Positions 35,892 to 43,802 of a DNA stretch of 48,976 nt are shown one piece after another (the stretch's first letter is position 1; every line of letters begins with the position of its first letter). Both the position numbers and the translations under genes were made by a program. Where the stretch lies: positions 1 through 48,976 of the forward strand of contig JADHLI010000016.1 of the NCBI GenBank assembly GCA_016780775.1. The letters are read 5' to 3'. The notes under the pieces were generated by a model. The model saw only the letters and a program-made list of their open reading frames with translations. It ran no database searches and was not told where the DNA came from. The stretch is from Alphaproteobacteria bacterium (lineage in GTDB: Bacteria; Pseudomonadota; Alphaproteobacteria; Puniceispirillales; Puniceispirillaceae).

Positions 35892-36389
35892 CTAGCGCGC
35901 AGTTTCACTCTGGTTAGGCATTTGGGAGCAGTTAAAGGCACAAGATTTATCAAATATGCTTGCCAGTTTTAGGGCATAATTCTGATAGCCTAAACGGCTA
36001 TAAAATCCAGCCGCAAAGGCAAGTAAGTTAGCGTCAGAGGGATAATTTTTCAAAGCTTGCTGATATAAATTGGAGACATGCTGGCGGCTCGCCCCCATTT
36101 TATCAGACGCGCGCACCAGTAAAATATGCATGCGCTTATCAGAGCCTTTTTCTGCTAAAACTTCTGCTGCATAGCTGGCAGCTTGCAAATAACGCTGATC
36201 TGCAAAAGCAGCTTCTGCTTTCTGGCGATAAAAATCGGCATCACTAGCAACGGCAGTACTGGTTCCAGCTATCAGACTAAGCGTTACTATTAAGGCTGAA
36301 AAATAGGGTAAGGCTGAAAAATAGGGTAAGGCCAGAAAATGTGATAAGGCTGGAAAATGTGATAAGGCTGGAAAATGTGGGTATCGCAT
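35892..36389 (-). CDS. Exported helical-repeat protein with repeats in signal region
   Basis: A 165-aa protein. Residues 5-33 consist of six-residue repeats of the type (H/Y)F(P/S)AL(S/P), encoded by 18-bp tandem units, followed by a hydrophobic segment (ALIVTLSLIAGTSTAVAS) that looks like the true signal peptide. The mature part (about 55-165) is helical and TPR-like (FYRQKAEAAFADQRYLQAAS), with two Cys near the C-terminus. ATG 36389 is chosen; a TTG three codons upstream (36398) is possible. The repeats lengthen the N-region of the signal peptide unusually. Function unknown. Confidence 0.6.
   Translation of the reverse strand: MRYPHFPALSHFPALSHFLALPYFSALPYFSALIVTLSLIAGTSTAVASDADFYRQKAEAAFADQRYLQAASYAAEVLAEKGSDKRMHILLVRASDKMGASRQHVSNLYQQALKNYPSDANLLAFAAGFYSRLGYQNYALKLASIFDKSCAFNCSQMPNQSETAR
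36292..36381. repeat. 18-bp tandem repeat, five units, in coding sequence
   Basis: Five units of 18 bp lie at 36292-36309, 36310-36327, 36328-36345, 36346-36363 and 36364-36381. The first two are identical (AAGGCTGAAAAATAGGGT) and the last three share AAGGCTGGAAAATGTGAT with small changes. The period is a multiple of three, so the array keeps the frame of the minus-strand gene and encodes six-residue repeats in its N-terminus. Confidence 0.9.
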
Positions 36390-36719
36390 CACCCGCAACC
36401 CCCTTTTTAAAAAAATGAATATAAAAGGGATAACGACAAGGTGTACCTCTCCTTAAGGCAGGCATAAATTTTTAAGGCGCAAAGCGGTGCAAACCCACCC
36501 AGATGGCAGTGTGCATGTGGCGGATTGGCGGGGCGGTGTGATCGGCTGATGCTGTCATTTCTGCCTTGTTTTCGCTAGGCGAATTAATTTACATTAAATT
36601 GGTGGTGCAAGAAATGCAGCGCAGGGTATAAATTTTTGACCTGTTCAAATCAGCTCCGGTCGTTTCCTATGGTGTGGTGCCGAGATTTGAGGTACTGGTA
36701 ATTTAGGAGACACATCACG
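36390..36719. other. Intergenic region before NMT1-type importer
   Basis: About 330 bp between the divergent repeat-bearing gene and the importer operon. It should hold both promoters. I see no TPP riboswitch motifs (no CTGAGA with a matching downstream P4/P5 pattern). A near-palindromic AATTAATTTACATTAAATT at 36580-36598 could be an operator. A clear TTAGGAGA ribosome-binding site lies at 36702-36709 before the binding-protein gene. Confidence 0.4.
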
Positions 36720-37730
36720 ATGAAACAATTAACAAAATATCTGGCCATTGGTCTGGCTACGGTTTTTACAGCGGTCGCCAGCCATGCTGAGACCAACGTG
36801 CAATTTGCCCTAGACTGGAAGTTCGAGGGGCCTTCAGCTCCCTATTTCATTGCTATTGATAACGGCCATTTCGCGGCAGCAGATATGAATGTCGAAATTT
36901 CGCCAGGGAAGGGCTCGCTTGACGCCATTCCGAAAGTGGCCACCGGCGCGTTTCCCTTTGGATTTGCTGACATCAATTCGCTGATCAAGTTTCTTGACCA
37001 GAATCCAGGTGCGCCGGTTACAGCTGTCATGATGGTTTATGACAAGCCGCCTTTTGCTGTTATCGGCCGGAAATCAAAAGGGGTTAGCGGCCCCGGCGAT
37101 CTTGAGGGCTCTGTCCTTGGTGCACCACCGCCAGATGGTGCTTGGGCACAATTTCCGTCTTTTGCAAAGGCAAACAACATCAACATAGATAAAATAACAG
37201 TTGAACCGGTCGGGTTTCCAACACGAGAGCCCATGTTAGCAGAAGGTAAGGTTGATTCAGTAACAGGCTTTTCCTTCTCATCCTATCTGAACCTTGTTCG
37301 CCTTGGTGTGCCAGAAGATGATATTTCAACAATCTTAATGGCCGATCATGGTCTGATGCTCTACGGTAATGCTGTGATCGTGAATACTGAATTTGCGAAA
37401 GCTAACCCTGATATGGTCAAGAAATTCCTGATCGCTGTCGGGGCGGGATGGAAAGATGCTATCACCAACCCCGCAGCCGCAGCCGCCGCGCTTGTTAAGC
37501 GTAACCCAGCAGCTGATGCCGCCCTTGAGCAAAGACGTCTGCAGCTGGCTATAGATGCCAATGTTCTGACCGACTATGTGAAAGCAAATGGCATGGGCGG
37601 GATTGATACAGCCCGGTTCGCGTCGGCAATCAAACAGCTCAGCGAAACCTACGACTACAAAACCACACCAGATGCGGCGTTATATTTCACCGATGCTTAT
37701 CTGCCTAGTGGCGGAATATCCCTAAACTAA
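36720..37730 (+). CDS. NMT1/SsuA-type ABC substrate-binding protein
   Basis: A 336-aa periplasmic binding protein with a Sec signal peptide (residues 1-23, cleavage near SHA-ET). The NMT1/THI5-like pattern is present: FALDWKFEGPSAPYFIAIDNGHF, then GKGSLDAIPKVATGAFPFGFAD. Such proteins bind pyrimidine precursors of thiamine (ThiY), sulfonates, nitrate or taurine. The FALDWxxxGPxAPY N-terminus is most like the ThiY/pyrimidine group, but this is not decisive. The ATPase and permease genes follow on the same strand. Confidence 0.85.
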   Translation: MKQLTKYLAIGLATVFTAVASHAETNVQFALDWKFEGPSAPYFIAIDNGHFAAADMNVEISPGKGSLDAIPKVATGAFPFGFADINSLIKFLDQNPGAPVTAVMMVYDKPPFAVIGRKSKGVSGPGDLEGSVLGAPPPDGAWAQFPSFAKANNINIDKITVEPVGFPTREPMLAEGKVDSVTGFSFSSYLNLVRLGVPEDDISTILMADHGLMLYGNAVIVNTEFAKANPDMVKKFLIAVGAGWKDAITNPAAAAAALVKRNPAADAALEQRRLQLAIDANVLTDYVKANGMGGIDTARFASAIKQLSETYDYKTTPDAALYFTDAYLPSGGISLN

Positions 37731-37741
37731 GACCAATCTCA

Positions 37742-37768
37742 ATGCAGCCTGGCTTCGCCAGGCTGCAT
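37742..37768 (+). promoter_or_regulatory. Intercistronic 12-bp perfect hairpin
   Basis: ATGCAGCCTGGC / GCCAGGCTGCAT form a perfect 12-bp stem with a TTC loop, starting 12 bp after the binding-protein stop and ending 20 bp before the ATPase start. No T run follows. Such hairpins protect the upstream mRNA from 3' exonucleases, raising binding-protein level relative to ATPase and permease; this role is inferred from position and form. Confidence 0.75.
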
Positions 37769-37787
37769 CTGCAAAATAGTTGATCTC

Positions 37788-38591
37788 ATGATGCCAGAAA
37801 AGAAGAACGACCTTATCAGGATTGACGGCGTTTCGCATACATTCACCACAGATACCGGCACTCTTCCTGTCCTCGAGAAGCTAACACTCAGCGTAGCTGA
37901 AAACGGCTTCACGGCTATTGTTGGTCCTTCAGGATGCGGCAAATCCACAGTGACCCGATTGGTTGCCGGACTTCTGAAGCCTGATGCTGGCAGCGTTTGG
38001 CTGCAAGGTCAGAAAGTGACCTCACCTCGCGATATCGTTGGTATGGCTTTTCAGAATCCGGTTCTACTTGAATGGCGAAGCATCCTAAAGAACGTGATGC
38101 TGCCTTTAGAGATTGTGCCCAACACTCTCAGTCCGGCTGACCGTGAGGCGCGTGCCCGCGACCTTTTGAAGCTTGTCGGCCTTTCGGGTTTTGAACATAA
38201 GCGGCCATCTGAATTGTCCGGCGGTATGCGCCAGCGTGCCTCTTTATGCCGGGCACTGGTCCATCGCCCGGAAGTTCTTATTCTTGACGAGCCGTTTGGC
38301 GCTCTTGATGCCTTTACCCGTGAGGATCTATGGCAGACCATGCATCGGCTGCGCGAGGAAGAACCCTTCACTGGTGTTCTCATCACACATGATTTGCGGG
38401 AAGCCATTTTCCTTGCTGATGAAGTCATTGTGCTGTCAGGACGCCCAGCAACAGTGCAATACAGGCAGACATTGACACAATCTGGGCCAAGAAGCCTAGA
38501 TCAGCTCTACACGCCTGAAGCCACGGAAACGCTTAACATTCTTCGCGAGCAAATTAAACTTGCCCGAAGGGATGAGGAGGCCAGATCATGA
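37788..38591 (+). CDS. ABC transporter ATP-binding protein (SsuB/ThiZ-type)
   Basis: A 267-aa ABC ATPase. Walker A is GPSGCGKS near residue 45, signature LSGGMRQRASL near 143, Walker B LILDEPFGALD near 165 and the H-loop in VLITHDLREA. The MAFQNPVLLEW Q-loop is typical of the nitrate/sulfonate/taurine class. It overlaps the permease start by 4 bp (ATGA), so the two are coupled. Confidence 0.9.
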   Translation: MMPEKKNDLIRIDGVSHTFTTDTGTLPVLEKLTLSVAENGFTAIVGPSGCGKSTVTRLVAGLLKPDAGSVWLQGQKVTSPRDIVGMAFQNPVLLEWRSILKNVMLPLEIVPNTLSPADREARARDLLKLVGLSGFEHKRPSELSGGMRQRASLCRALVHRPEVLILDEPFGALDAFTREDLWQTMHRLREEEPFTGVLITHDLREAIFLADEVIVLSGRPATVQYRQTLTQSGPRSLDQLYTPEATETLNILREQIKLARRDEEARS

Positions 38592-39343
38592 GACAGGTTG
38601 CTATTCCGGTTTTTGCGATTATCCTCTTTCTTCTATTTTGGGAGGCGCTTGTTTGGGTCAATGACTGGCCAAACTACAAGATGGCCTCACCCAGCGATAT
38701 ATGGCCTGCCTTCTGGCGTTTTAAATGGCTGTTTCTGACCTTTGGCTGGGAAACCTTATGGCGGACAGTGATCGGATTACTGATTGCTATTATAGTGGGT
38801 GTCCTGTTTGGAATGGTTATGGGGTTTTCGCGCGTGTTACGCGAAGGGCTTTATCCGCTACTGGTTGGGTTTAACGCTATCCCCAAAGCAACTGTGGTAC
38901 CCATTGTCGCGTTGATGTTCGTTGGCCAGCATAATCTGAACACCATATTGATCGCCTTTATGATTTCGTTTTTTCCGATTGCCGTTTCCGTATCTATCGG
39001 CCTGTCAACATTGGAGCCTGAATATCGCGACATCTTGCGTGCCCTTGGCGCCTCAAAACTGACGATATTCTGGAAAATCGCCCTACCCAAAACGCTGCCG
39101 GAATTTTTCGGCGCGCTGAAGGTTGCGGTAACACTTGCTTTTATTGGCACCAATTTGATGGAAATTGTCTCACCACATGGTCGCGGCCTCGGGGCCCTGT
39201 TTGACAGCGGAAAGACCAATTCTGATTATCCGCTTATGTTTGCTGTTCTAATTGCGCTGGCGATACTGGGTATAGCCCTCTATTACGTTATTGTTTTATT
39301 GGAACGTATTTTTGCAGGCTGGGCAGAACGCCAGACCGACTAA
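38588..39343 (+). CDS. ABC transporter permease (SsuC/ThiX-type)
   Basis: A 251-aa inner-membrane permease with about six helices and the EAA loop YRDILRALGASKLTIFWKIALPKTLP near residues 145-170. The family and gene order match the NMT1-type importer. It ends before two hairpins, the second being a clear terminator, so the operon has three genes. Confidence 0.9.
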   Translation: MRQVAIPVFAIILFLLFWEALVWVNDWPNYKMASPSDIWPAFWRFKWLFLTFGWETLWRTVIGLLIAIIVGVLFGMVMGFSRVLREGLYPLLVGFNAIPKATVVPIVALMFVGQHNLNTILIAFMISFFPIAVSVSIGLSTLEPEYRDILRALGASKLTIFWKIALPKTLPEFFGALKVAVTLAFIGTNLMEIVSPHGRGLGALFDSGKTNSDYPLMFAVLIALAILGIALYYVIVLLERIFAGWAERQTD

Positions 39344-39415
39344 TCATTTAGAAATAGTCACTTGCATGGATTGATACTGGCCAAATGGGGATGAAAAACA
39401 GCATCTGGCAAACAA

Positions 39416-39456
39416 TGTAAGCAGCGGCATAGCGGGACGGCTAAACCCTGCTTACA
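39416..39456. other. 9-bp inverted repeat downstream of importer operon
   Basis: TGTAAGCAG (39416-39424) and CTGCTTACA (39448-39456) are perfect inverted arms around a 23-nt centre. It lies between the permease stop and the terminator at 39474, so it would be in the 3' UTR of the importer mRNA. It could be a 3' UTR structure or part of a small RNA. Confidence 0.6.
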
Positions 39457-39473
39457 TACCCAGAATAACAAAG

Positions 39474-39507
39474 CCCCCTGTTTCTTTGGCAGGGGGATTT
39501 TTGTTTG
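39474..39507 (+). terminator. Rho-independent terminator of importer operon
   Basis: The stem CCCCCTG (39474-39480) / CAGGGGG (39490-39496) with a 9-nt loop is followed by ATTTTTGTTTG. It lies between the convergent importer operon and the minus-strand gene at 39529. Confidence 0.85.
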
Positions 39508-39528
39508 TTGGTGGAGTGTTTGTTGGTC

Positions 39529-40035
39529 TCACTGATCAATTTGACTTGTATCTAATTCGGTTATGTCAAACTTGTAATGCCTTCTACCATCACCGAAATG
39601 GTCTAATTCAATTAAAAGGCTTTGGACACCCTCATTGCTAAAACGGCTTATTAGAAATTTATCTTGAAGTAAAAAATGTTCTGAACCCCAGTCATTTAAT
39701 GCTGTAATTTCGAAAATTGTTCCCTCATTAATTTTGGCGCGAAAATTATAACGTGTCCAGCCATCTTCTAATGCCCCGTCATTAAGATTATTTGCAGAAT
39801 TTCTTAGAACAAAAAATTGGTTATTACATTGATAATATAAATAGACGACAGGATCGGAATTAGGCCATGAAAGCGGCCTATTAGGTTTTACATACTCACT
39901 CTTAATGTATTTAAAAACAGTGCCATCAAAGTCGTCTTTGTTTTCTAAATATTCCCATGCAGAAACTGGCCTCGAAATGACGGCTATTAAAAGGGCTAAA
40001 ATAAAATGCTGTAAAAGCCTATTCATTTCACTCAT
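39529..40035 (-). CDS. Hypothetical secreted protein (168 aa)
   Basis: A 168-aa protein with an N-terminal signal peptide (about residues 1-26, cleavage near VSA-WEY). The mature part is beta-rich by eye, with FFVLRNS and YNFRAKINEG segments, and no motif I recognise. It is AT-rich compared with the importer operon. The start overlaps the stop of the membrane gene at 40028 by 8 bp (ATG 40035), so the two form a unit. Confidence 0.6.
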   Translation of the reverse strand: MSEMNRLLQHFILALLIAVISRPVSAWEYLENKDDFDGTVFKYIKSEYVKPNRPLSWPNSDPVVYLYYQCNNQFFVLRNSANNLNDGALEDGWTRYNFRAKINEGTIFEITALNDWGSEHFLLQDKFLISRFSNEGVQSLLIELDHFGDGRRHYKFDITELDTSQIDQ

Positions 40036-40327
40036 CTACCGTTTTGGTGATTGATTTTCCCTTAGTCATAAGGACAATCGCACCCAGAATAATTGTACCA
40101 AGAATCCAAGCAAACCAGCCGGTCACAGCCGCCAGTCCACCACCAATGGCAGCGCCCGCCTGACAGGCAGTTGAATATTCTTCCTTCCCGCAGTCAGAAG
40201 CAACATCGCCAACTATGCCTAAATTGATGACAGTCAAATAAATCATAAAAACTTGAAATGATAAAAACAGGATTAGCCAAAACCATCCAAAAAACCCACG
40301 CTTTCTGGTTGTAATAGTTACAGACAT
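40028..40327 (-). CDS. Hypothetical two-helix membrane protein (99 aa)
   Basis: A 99-aa protein with hydrophobic segments at about residues 12-36 and 58-87, and a short loop with two Cys (VASDCGKEEYSTACQAG). The second segment is Gly- and Ala-rich. No family is recognised. It is the first gene of a two-gene minus-strand unit next to a tRNA-like remnant, so it may be cargo of, or a border to, the mobile segment. Confidence 0.6.
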   Translation of the reverse strand: MSVTITTRKRGFFGWFWLILFLSFQVFMIYLTVINLGIVGDVASDCGKEEYSTACQAGAAIGGGLAAVTGWFAWILGTIILGAIVLMTKGKSITKTVDE

Positions 40328-40448
40328 TGATTTTTTATCCTCTGAGATTGAATATTTGAAAAACGCTACCGGGGGCAGAGGGCAGCTGCCAAGCAGTTTT
40401 TAAGTACTTCACGCAGATGTGAATAAACGTTAAAGTTTTTTTAAAAGC

Positions 40449-40471
40449 AGGGGATCAAATAGGGGATCAAA
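40449..40471. repeat. Direct repeat AGGGGATCAAA, two copies
   Basis: AGGGGATCAAA occurs at 40449-40459 and 40461-40471, a 12-bp period. The pair lies about 70-90 bp from the tRNA 3'-end remnant. Integrases of the tyrosine class bind short direct repeats (arm sites) close to the att core, so these are candidate arm sites; no integrase gene is present to support it. Confidence 0.6.
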
Positions 40472-40537
40472 AATCTCAGCAACGGGGATATCTAATTAAA
40501 TTCAAGGCGTTGCAAAAAATAATTGGAGCGGCGTGCG

Positions 40538-40565
40538 AGAGGTTCGAAGCCTATTCGATGCACCA
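40538..40565 (+). other. tRNA 3'-end remnant, putative attachment site
   Basis: The stretch reads as the last part of a tRNA: T arm AGAGG-TTCGAAG-CCTAT (one mismatch in the stem), acceptor strand TCGATGC, discriminator A and CCA. The upstream 48 nt do not fold into the remaining arms and no 5' acceptor strand GCATCGA is present. A lone tRNA 3' end is the usual footprint of tyrosine-integrase insertion. The AlpA-like and primase genes start about 500 bp downstream. Confidence 0.55.
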
Positions 40566-41038
40566 CTCTGTGACTGAATCCATCTATATCAATAGCTTAT
40601 CATATAAGTAGATATGGTCAACTATCAAAACCTTACCTGCAACGTTGCCTGAACCCAGGTCCCAGGTCCAAGTTCCAACAATCGCGCTCCTCGAACCTCG
40701 GTCCGGGGTTACTGATGCTATTTGAGAAGGATGGGCAGTATTTATCGATGAGGCACCCCCCTCAATGTGGGGCTTGGTTCAGAAGTAAGGGTGCGGGGAG
40801 ATGAATGGGTAGAATTTTTGATAAGTAAATTTATTTGAAAAAAACCCTAGAGGGGGTCCACAGCATCACTTTTCCTGGGTATGGTAGGAATATCCGTGAT
40901 GAGCATAATGCGGTGTGGTTACATGATCCTTATCAAAATCATGCTGTAGTGGCGATCGCTTGCGGCCACAGCTCACAAACAGTTGCGCAGTCCTTTATCA
41001 ACTTTTTTCTGCCTTATTCAGGCAAAGGATGGCGCAAT
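40566..41038. other. Non-coding segment upstream of primase operon
   Basis: About 470 bp with no gene I can support. A near-perfect palindrome AACCTCGG-T-CCGGGGTT lies at 40694-40710 (one wobble-type mismatch) and may be an operator or replication site. A TTG-initiated frame from 40835 runs into the AlpA-like gene but its first 68 residues look non-coding. The primase operon promoter should lie here. Confidence 0.4.
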
Positions 41039-41218
41039 ATGCTCTACAAAAAATACATATCACGCAGTGAAATCTGTGAATTGTTCAATTGCAACCCTGG
41101 AACTATCCAGAAATGGGTTCTCCAAAGGGAGTTTCCTAATCCACTACCATGCCCAGCAAGGGAGCCAATTTACAATCGCGATGAAGTTGAGAGATGGATT
41201 GAGAGGCGAGGGCAATGA
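41039..41218 (+). CDS. AlpA-like HTH regulator / excisionase
   Basis: A 59-aa protein with a MerR/AlpA-like helix-turn-helix: YISRSEICELFNCNPGTIQKW, then the C-terminal PIYNRDEVERWIERRGQ that marks excisionase-like proteins. These bind DNA as regulators or directionality factors of integrated elements. ATG 41039 is preceded by AAGGATGG. The stop overlaps the primase start (ATG 41215), so both are coupled. Confidence 0.7.
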   Translation: MLYKKYISRSEICELFNCNPGTIQKWVLQREFPNPLPCPAREPIYNRDEVERWIERRGQ

Positions 41219-43344
41219 GTGATTTCAAAAATAGAAAATCCATGCTTGATATTGCCTTGCAGATATCAACTGAGTTAGGCCTTTCCGTTTTCCCATGTCG
41301 CGAAAAGGCAAAAGGGAACAAAAAGGCAAAGTCCCCCTATACCAACCGTGGCTATAAAGATGCCAGTCGAGATGAAAAACAGATCTGGTCTTGGTGGAAT
41401 AGCTTTCCAAATGCTATGGTTGGTGTCCCTACAGGCAGAGAGAACGGCATCTTTGTCGTTGATATCGATGTTGGCCAAGACAAGGACGGTGAAGCGTCTT
41501 TTAATGAGTTTGAGTTAGAAGATCCGCATACATGTCAAACAATTACAATGTCAGGTGGGCGGCACCTTATATTCGCTTATCCGGCAGAGCATGAACTCAA
41601 GAATACCGCTGGGGCACTTGGCAAAGATATCGATACCAGGGGAGATGGCGGGTACGTTATTTGGGCTGGTTCAACCTCGACAGAGGGTGCCTATTCCTAT
41701 CGCGAGGGGTTTGGGCCAGAAGTCGGATTTAATGAACTCCCACCTGCTCTGCTTGAGCGATTGACTGCTAATGGTGGTGGGTCTGCTTCGTTACCCTTTA
41801 CAGGCGCAATTCCTAATGGTCAAAGAAACAGTACCCTGTTTAAGGAGGCTGTCTCCCTAGCTAGCAAAAAGGTCGCTCCAGAAGTTATTGCACAGCATGT
41901 CATCTCTCGTTTGCAGGACTGCGAGGGTAATTTTCCAGTTGCTGAAGCTGAGCAGGTTTTGCAAAGCGCGCTGAATAGGGCTGCATCTAATACCCCGCCG
42001 TTTACTGATCTTGGTAACGCAGAACGATTTTCTACAGACCATGCCGATGTGGTTCTTTACTGCAAAGATCAACGCATTTGGTATTGCTGGGACAGTATAA
42101 AATGGACACCTGACTACAATAAGGTTCAGCAACTAGCAAAGCAGACAACACGCAACATGCTAGTGGAGTCTTCATATAGTGACGAGCATCGTTCAAAACT
42201 AAAAAAGTGGCAGCACACGTCTGAAAGCAGCAGCAGACAGAAAGCCATGATCGAACTTGCTGCATCTGATGAGCGGTTGGTTAAGCAATCGACCGATTTG
42301 GATCAGCACCTACATTTGTTCAATGCAGCAGACGGCACAATCGATTTGCGTAGCGGCGAGGTGAAGAAGCCAGACCGAACTGACCTTATTACCTGTGCTG
42401 CTAATGCAAGTATCACATCCAGTGCTAGTTGCAATAGGTGGACCCAGTTCATCAATGAAATCATGTGCGGTGACCAGAGACTTATTGCGTATCTGCAGCG
42501 ACTATGCGGTTACATGATGTTTGGTGATAGGGGCGAGCAAATAATCGTCTATCTGCAAGGTGATGGCGCAAATGGGAAGAGCGTATTTATCGATGTGCTA
42601 TCGCATGTCTTCGGTGACTATGCAGCAACTATAAGTGCGAGGGCTCTTATTGATCGAGCTAGTGGGGCCATACCAAGCGATATTGCCTCTATCGCAGGTA
42701 AACGTCTTGTGACGATGTCGGAGTTTCCAGAGCGAGTTCATATCAACACAACCACTGTAAAGTCAGTTACGGGGGGCGACAGGGTCACCGCCAGGCATCT
42801 CTACAAGGATTGGTTTGAGTTCAGACCGCAGTTCCAACTCTTATGCGCAATGAACGAACTGCCAAAAGTCGCTGAGACGGACGAAGCCTATTTGCGGCGT
42901 GTAAGGATAATACCATTCCTTAGGGTTTTCAGTCCGGCTGAGATGGATCGTAACCTCCAGGACAAACTGAAGGCAGAGGCAGACGGCATTTTGCAATGGT
43001 GTATTGAAGGAGCGCGTCTTTATCAACAGCAGGGGCTACGGCCAACTGCACGCATGGTTGAGGAATTGGAAAGATACAGACGCAGGAGTGACCCGGTTGC
43101 CCAGTTTGTTCGCGAATGTGTTACAACTGACGGCAAATACTTTCACACTATTGCTGATCTTATCAGGCTTGCACGCGAATATATGGTCCGGGAGGAGATG
43201 ACTATTCCAGATGAGGCTGCAATCAAGAAGTCTCTGATAAGGATGCTTGGCGAGACCAAGCAGCATAGAACAGAGCATGGCCGGGTAAGGGGCTACTTTG
43301 GTCTCAAGGTCTGCATGCCCATGGACGACGACCTACCGTTCTAA
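41215..43344 (+). CDS. P4/D5-type primase-helicase
   Basis: A 709-aa replication protein. Residues about 10-185 form an archaeo-eukaryotic type primase-polymerase domain, with the acidic pair D83/D85 in VVDIDVGQD and SGGRH at 113-117. A linker follows, then a D5-like N-terminal domain and an SF3/AAA+ helicase: Walker A GDGANGKS at 449-456, Walker B-type VTMSEF near 500, sensor region LLCAMNELP near 545 and RR at 561-562. Phage P4-like satellites and plasmids use this layout to start and unwind their own DNA. It points to an autonomously replicating or satellite element; an integrase and capsid genes are not visible. Confidence 0.9.
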   Translation: MSDFKNRKSMLDIALQISTELGLSVFPCREKAKGNKKAKSPYTNRGYKDASRDEKQIWSWWNSFPNAMVGVPTGRENGIFVVDIDVGQDKDGEASFNEFELEDPHTCQTITMSGGRHLIFAYPAEHELKNTAGALGKDIDTRGDGGYVIWAGSTSTEGAYSYREGFGPEVGFNELPPALLERLTANGGGSASLPFTGAIPNGQRNSTLFKEAVSLASKKVAPEVIAQHVISRLQDCEGNFPVAEAEQVLQSALNRAASNTPPFTDLGNAERFSTDHADVVLYCKDQRIWYCWDSIKWTPDYNKVQQLAKQTTRNMLVESSYSDEHRSKLKKWQHTSESSSRQKAMIELAASDERLVKQSTDLDQHLHLFNAADGTIDLRSGEVKKPDRTDLITCAANASITSSASCNRWTQFINEIMCGDQRLIAYLQRLCGYMMFGDRGEQIIVYLQGDGANGKSVFIDVLSHVFGDYAATISARALIDRASGAIPSDIASIAGKRLVTMSEFPERVHINTTTVKSVTGGDRVTARHLYKDWFEFRPQFQLLCAMNELPKVAETDEAYLRRVRIIPFLRVFSPAEMDRNLQDKLKAEADGILQWCIEGARLYQQQGLRPTARMVEELERYRRRSDPVAQFVRECVTTDGKYFHTIADLIRLAREYMVREEMTIPDEAAIKKSLIRMLGETKQHRTEHGRVRGYFGLKVCMPMDDDLPF

Positions 43345-43353
43345 ACCAAGTGG

Positions 43354-43435
43354 CACAGGTGACTCAGCAAAAAACTAACTTTTTTATATACCAGAAAAAT
43401 ATAAAAATAGTTCTAAAACTGCTGAGTCACCTGTG
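43354..43435. repeat. 82-bp hairpin element with 16-bp perfect arms
   Basis: The arms CACAGGTGACTCAGCA (43354-43369) and TGCTGAGTCACCTGTG (43420-43435) are perfect inverted repeats. The 50-nt AT-rich centre also contains a diverged inverted pair (AACTAACTTTTTTATAT and ATATAAAAATAGTT), so the whole segment could fold into a long hairpin. It sits exactly between the convergent primase and HGG-motif genes. It may be a bidirectional terminator, a replication origin or a small non-autonomous repeat. Confidence 0.9.
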
Positions 43436-43440
43436 ACAGC

Positions 43441-43800
43441 CTATCCTGAAAAACTATCATGCCAGTGCTTATCGAGTAGGCCGCCAGCGATCAAATCACG
43501 CTCCATCTGGCGTAGCTCCCTCCTGATAGCTCTTCCCAAAGCCGCATTCTCGCGCTGCTTCTCTAACTTGACCTTGGTATATTTACCGTGGCGCAGGTTG
43601 CCCTGCGAAATGCACCTTCGGCCTTCCCCGGTCCTCGCACCAGTGCTAGCGCCCCCATGCAGTCTACAGCGCCCATTCTTCTTGTTTGCAGGACGCTGGC
43701 AGCCTGTCCCCCGACGGGTCTTTGCCCCACACCTTTGCCCAGGCCAATCTGCCCCAAAACGCCATTCTAGTCCGATCTTAACGTTACCTTTTGTAAGCAT
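43441..43800 (-). CDS. HGGxSTG-motif zinc-knuckle phage-type protein
   Basis: A 119-aa basic protein. C24, C34, C45 and H48 (RCGAKTRRGTGC, then RCRLHGG) form a zinc-knuckle-like pattern, followed by HGGASTGARTGEGRR and NLRHGKYT. This HGGxSTGxxTxEG pattern is common in small proteins of proteobacterial prophages and mobile elements; its function is not settled, with DNA binding being likely. The C-terminal helix is charged. It starts at ATG 43800 behind a TATAAT-rich promoter region. Confidence 0.7.
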   Translation of the reverse strand: MLTKGNVKIGLEWRFGADWPGQRCGAKTRRGTGCQRPANKKNGRCRLHGGASTGARTGEGRRCISQGNLRHGKYTKVKLEKQRENAALGRAIRRELRQMERDLIAGGLLDKHWHDSFSG

Positions 43801-43802
43801 GA

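Noticed and set aside
36487-36549. Frame beginning VQTHPDGSVHVADWRGG upstream of the importer operon
   Set aside because: It looks coding-like but stops after about 20 codons and has no clear start signal; too short to call even as a gene remnant.
36390-36719. TPP riboswitch before the NMT1-type importer
   Set aside because: I could not find the conserved CTGAGA and downstream partner elements, so a thiamine link is not supported by the leader.
40835-41038. N-terminal extension of the AlpA-like gene from TTG 40835
   Set aside because: The added 68 residues have no likeness to the family, and ATG 41039 has a good ribosome-binding site.
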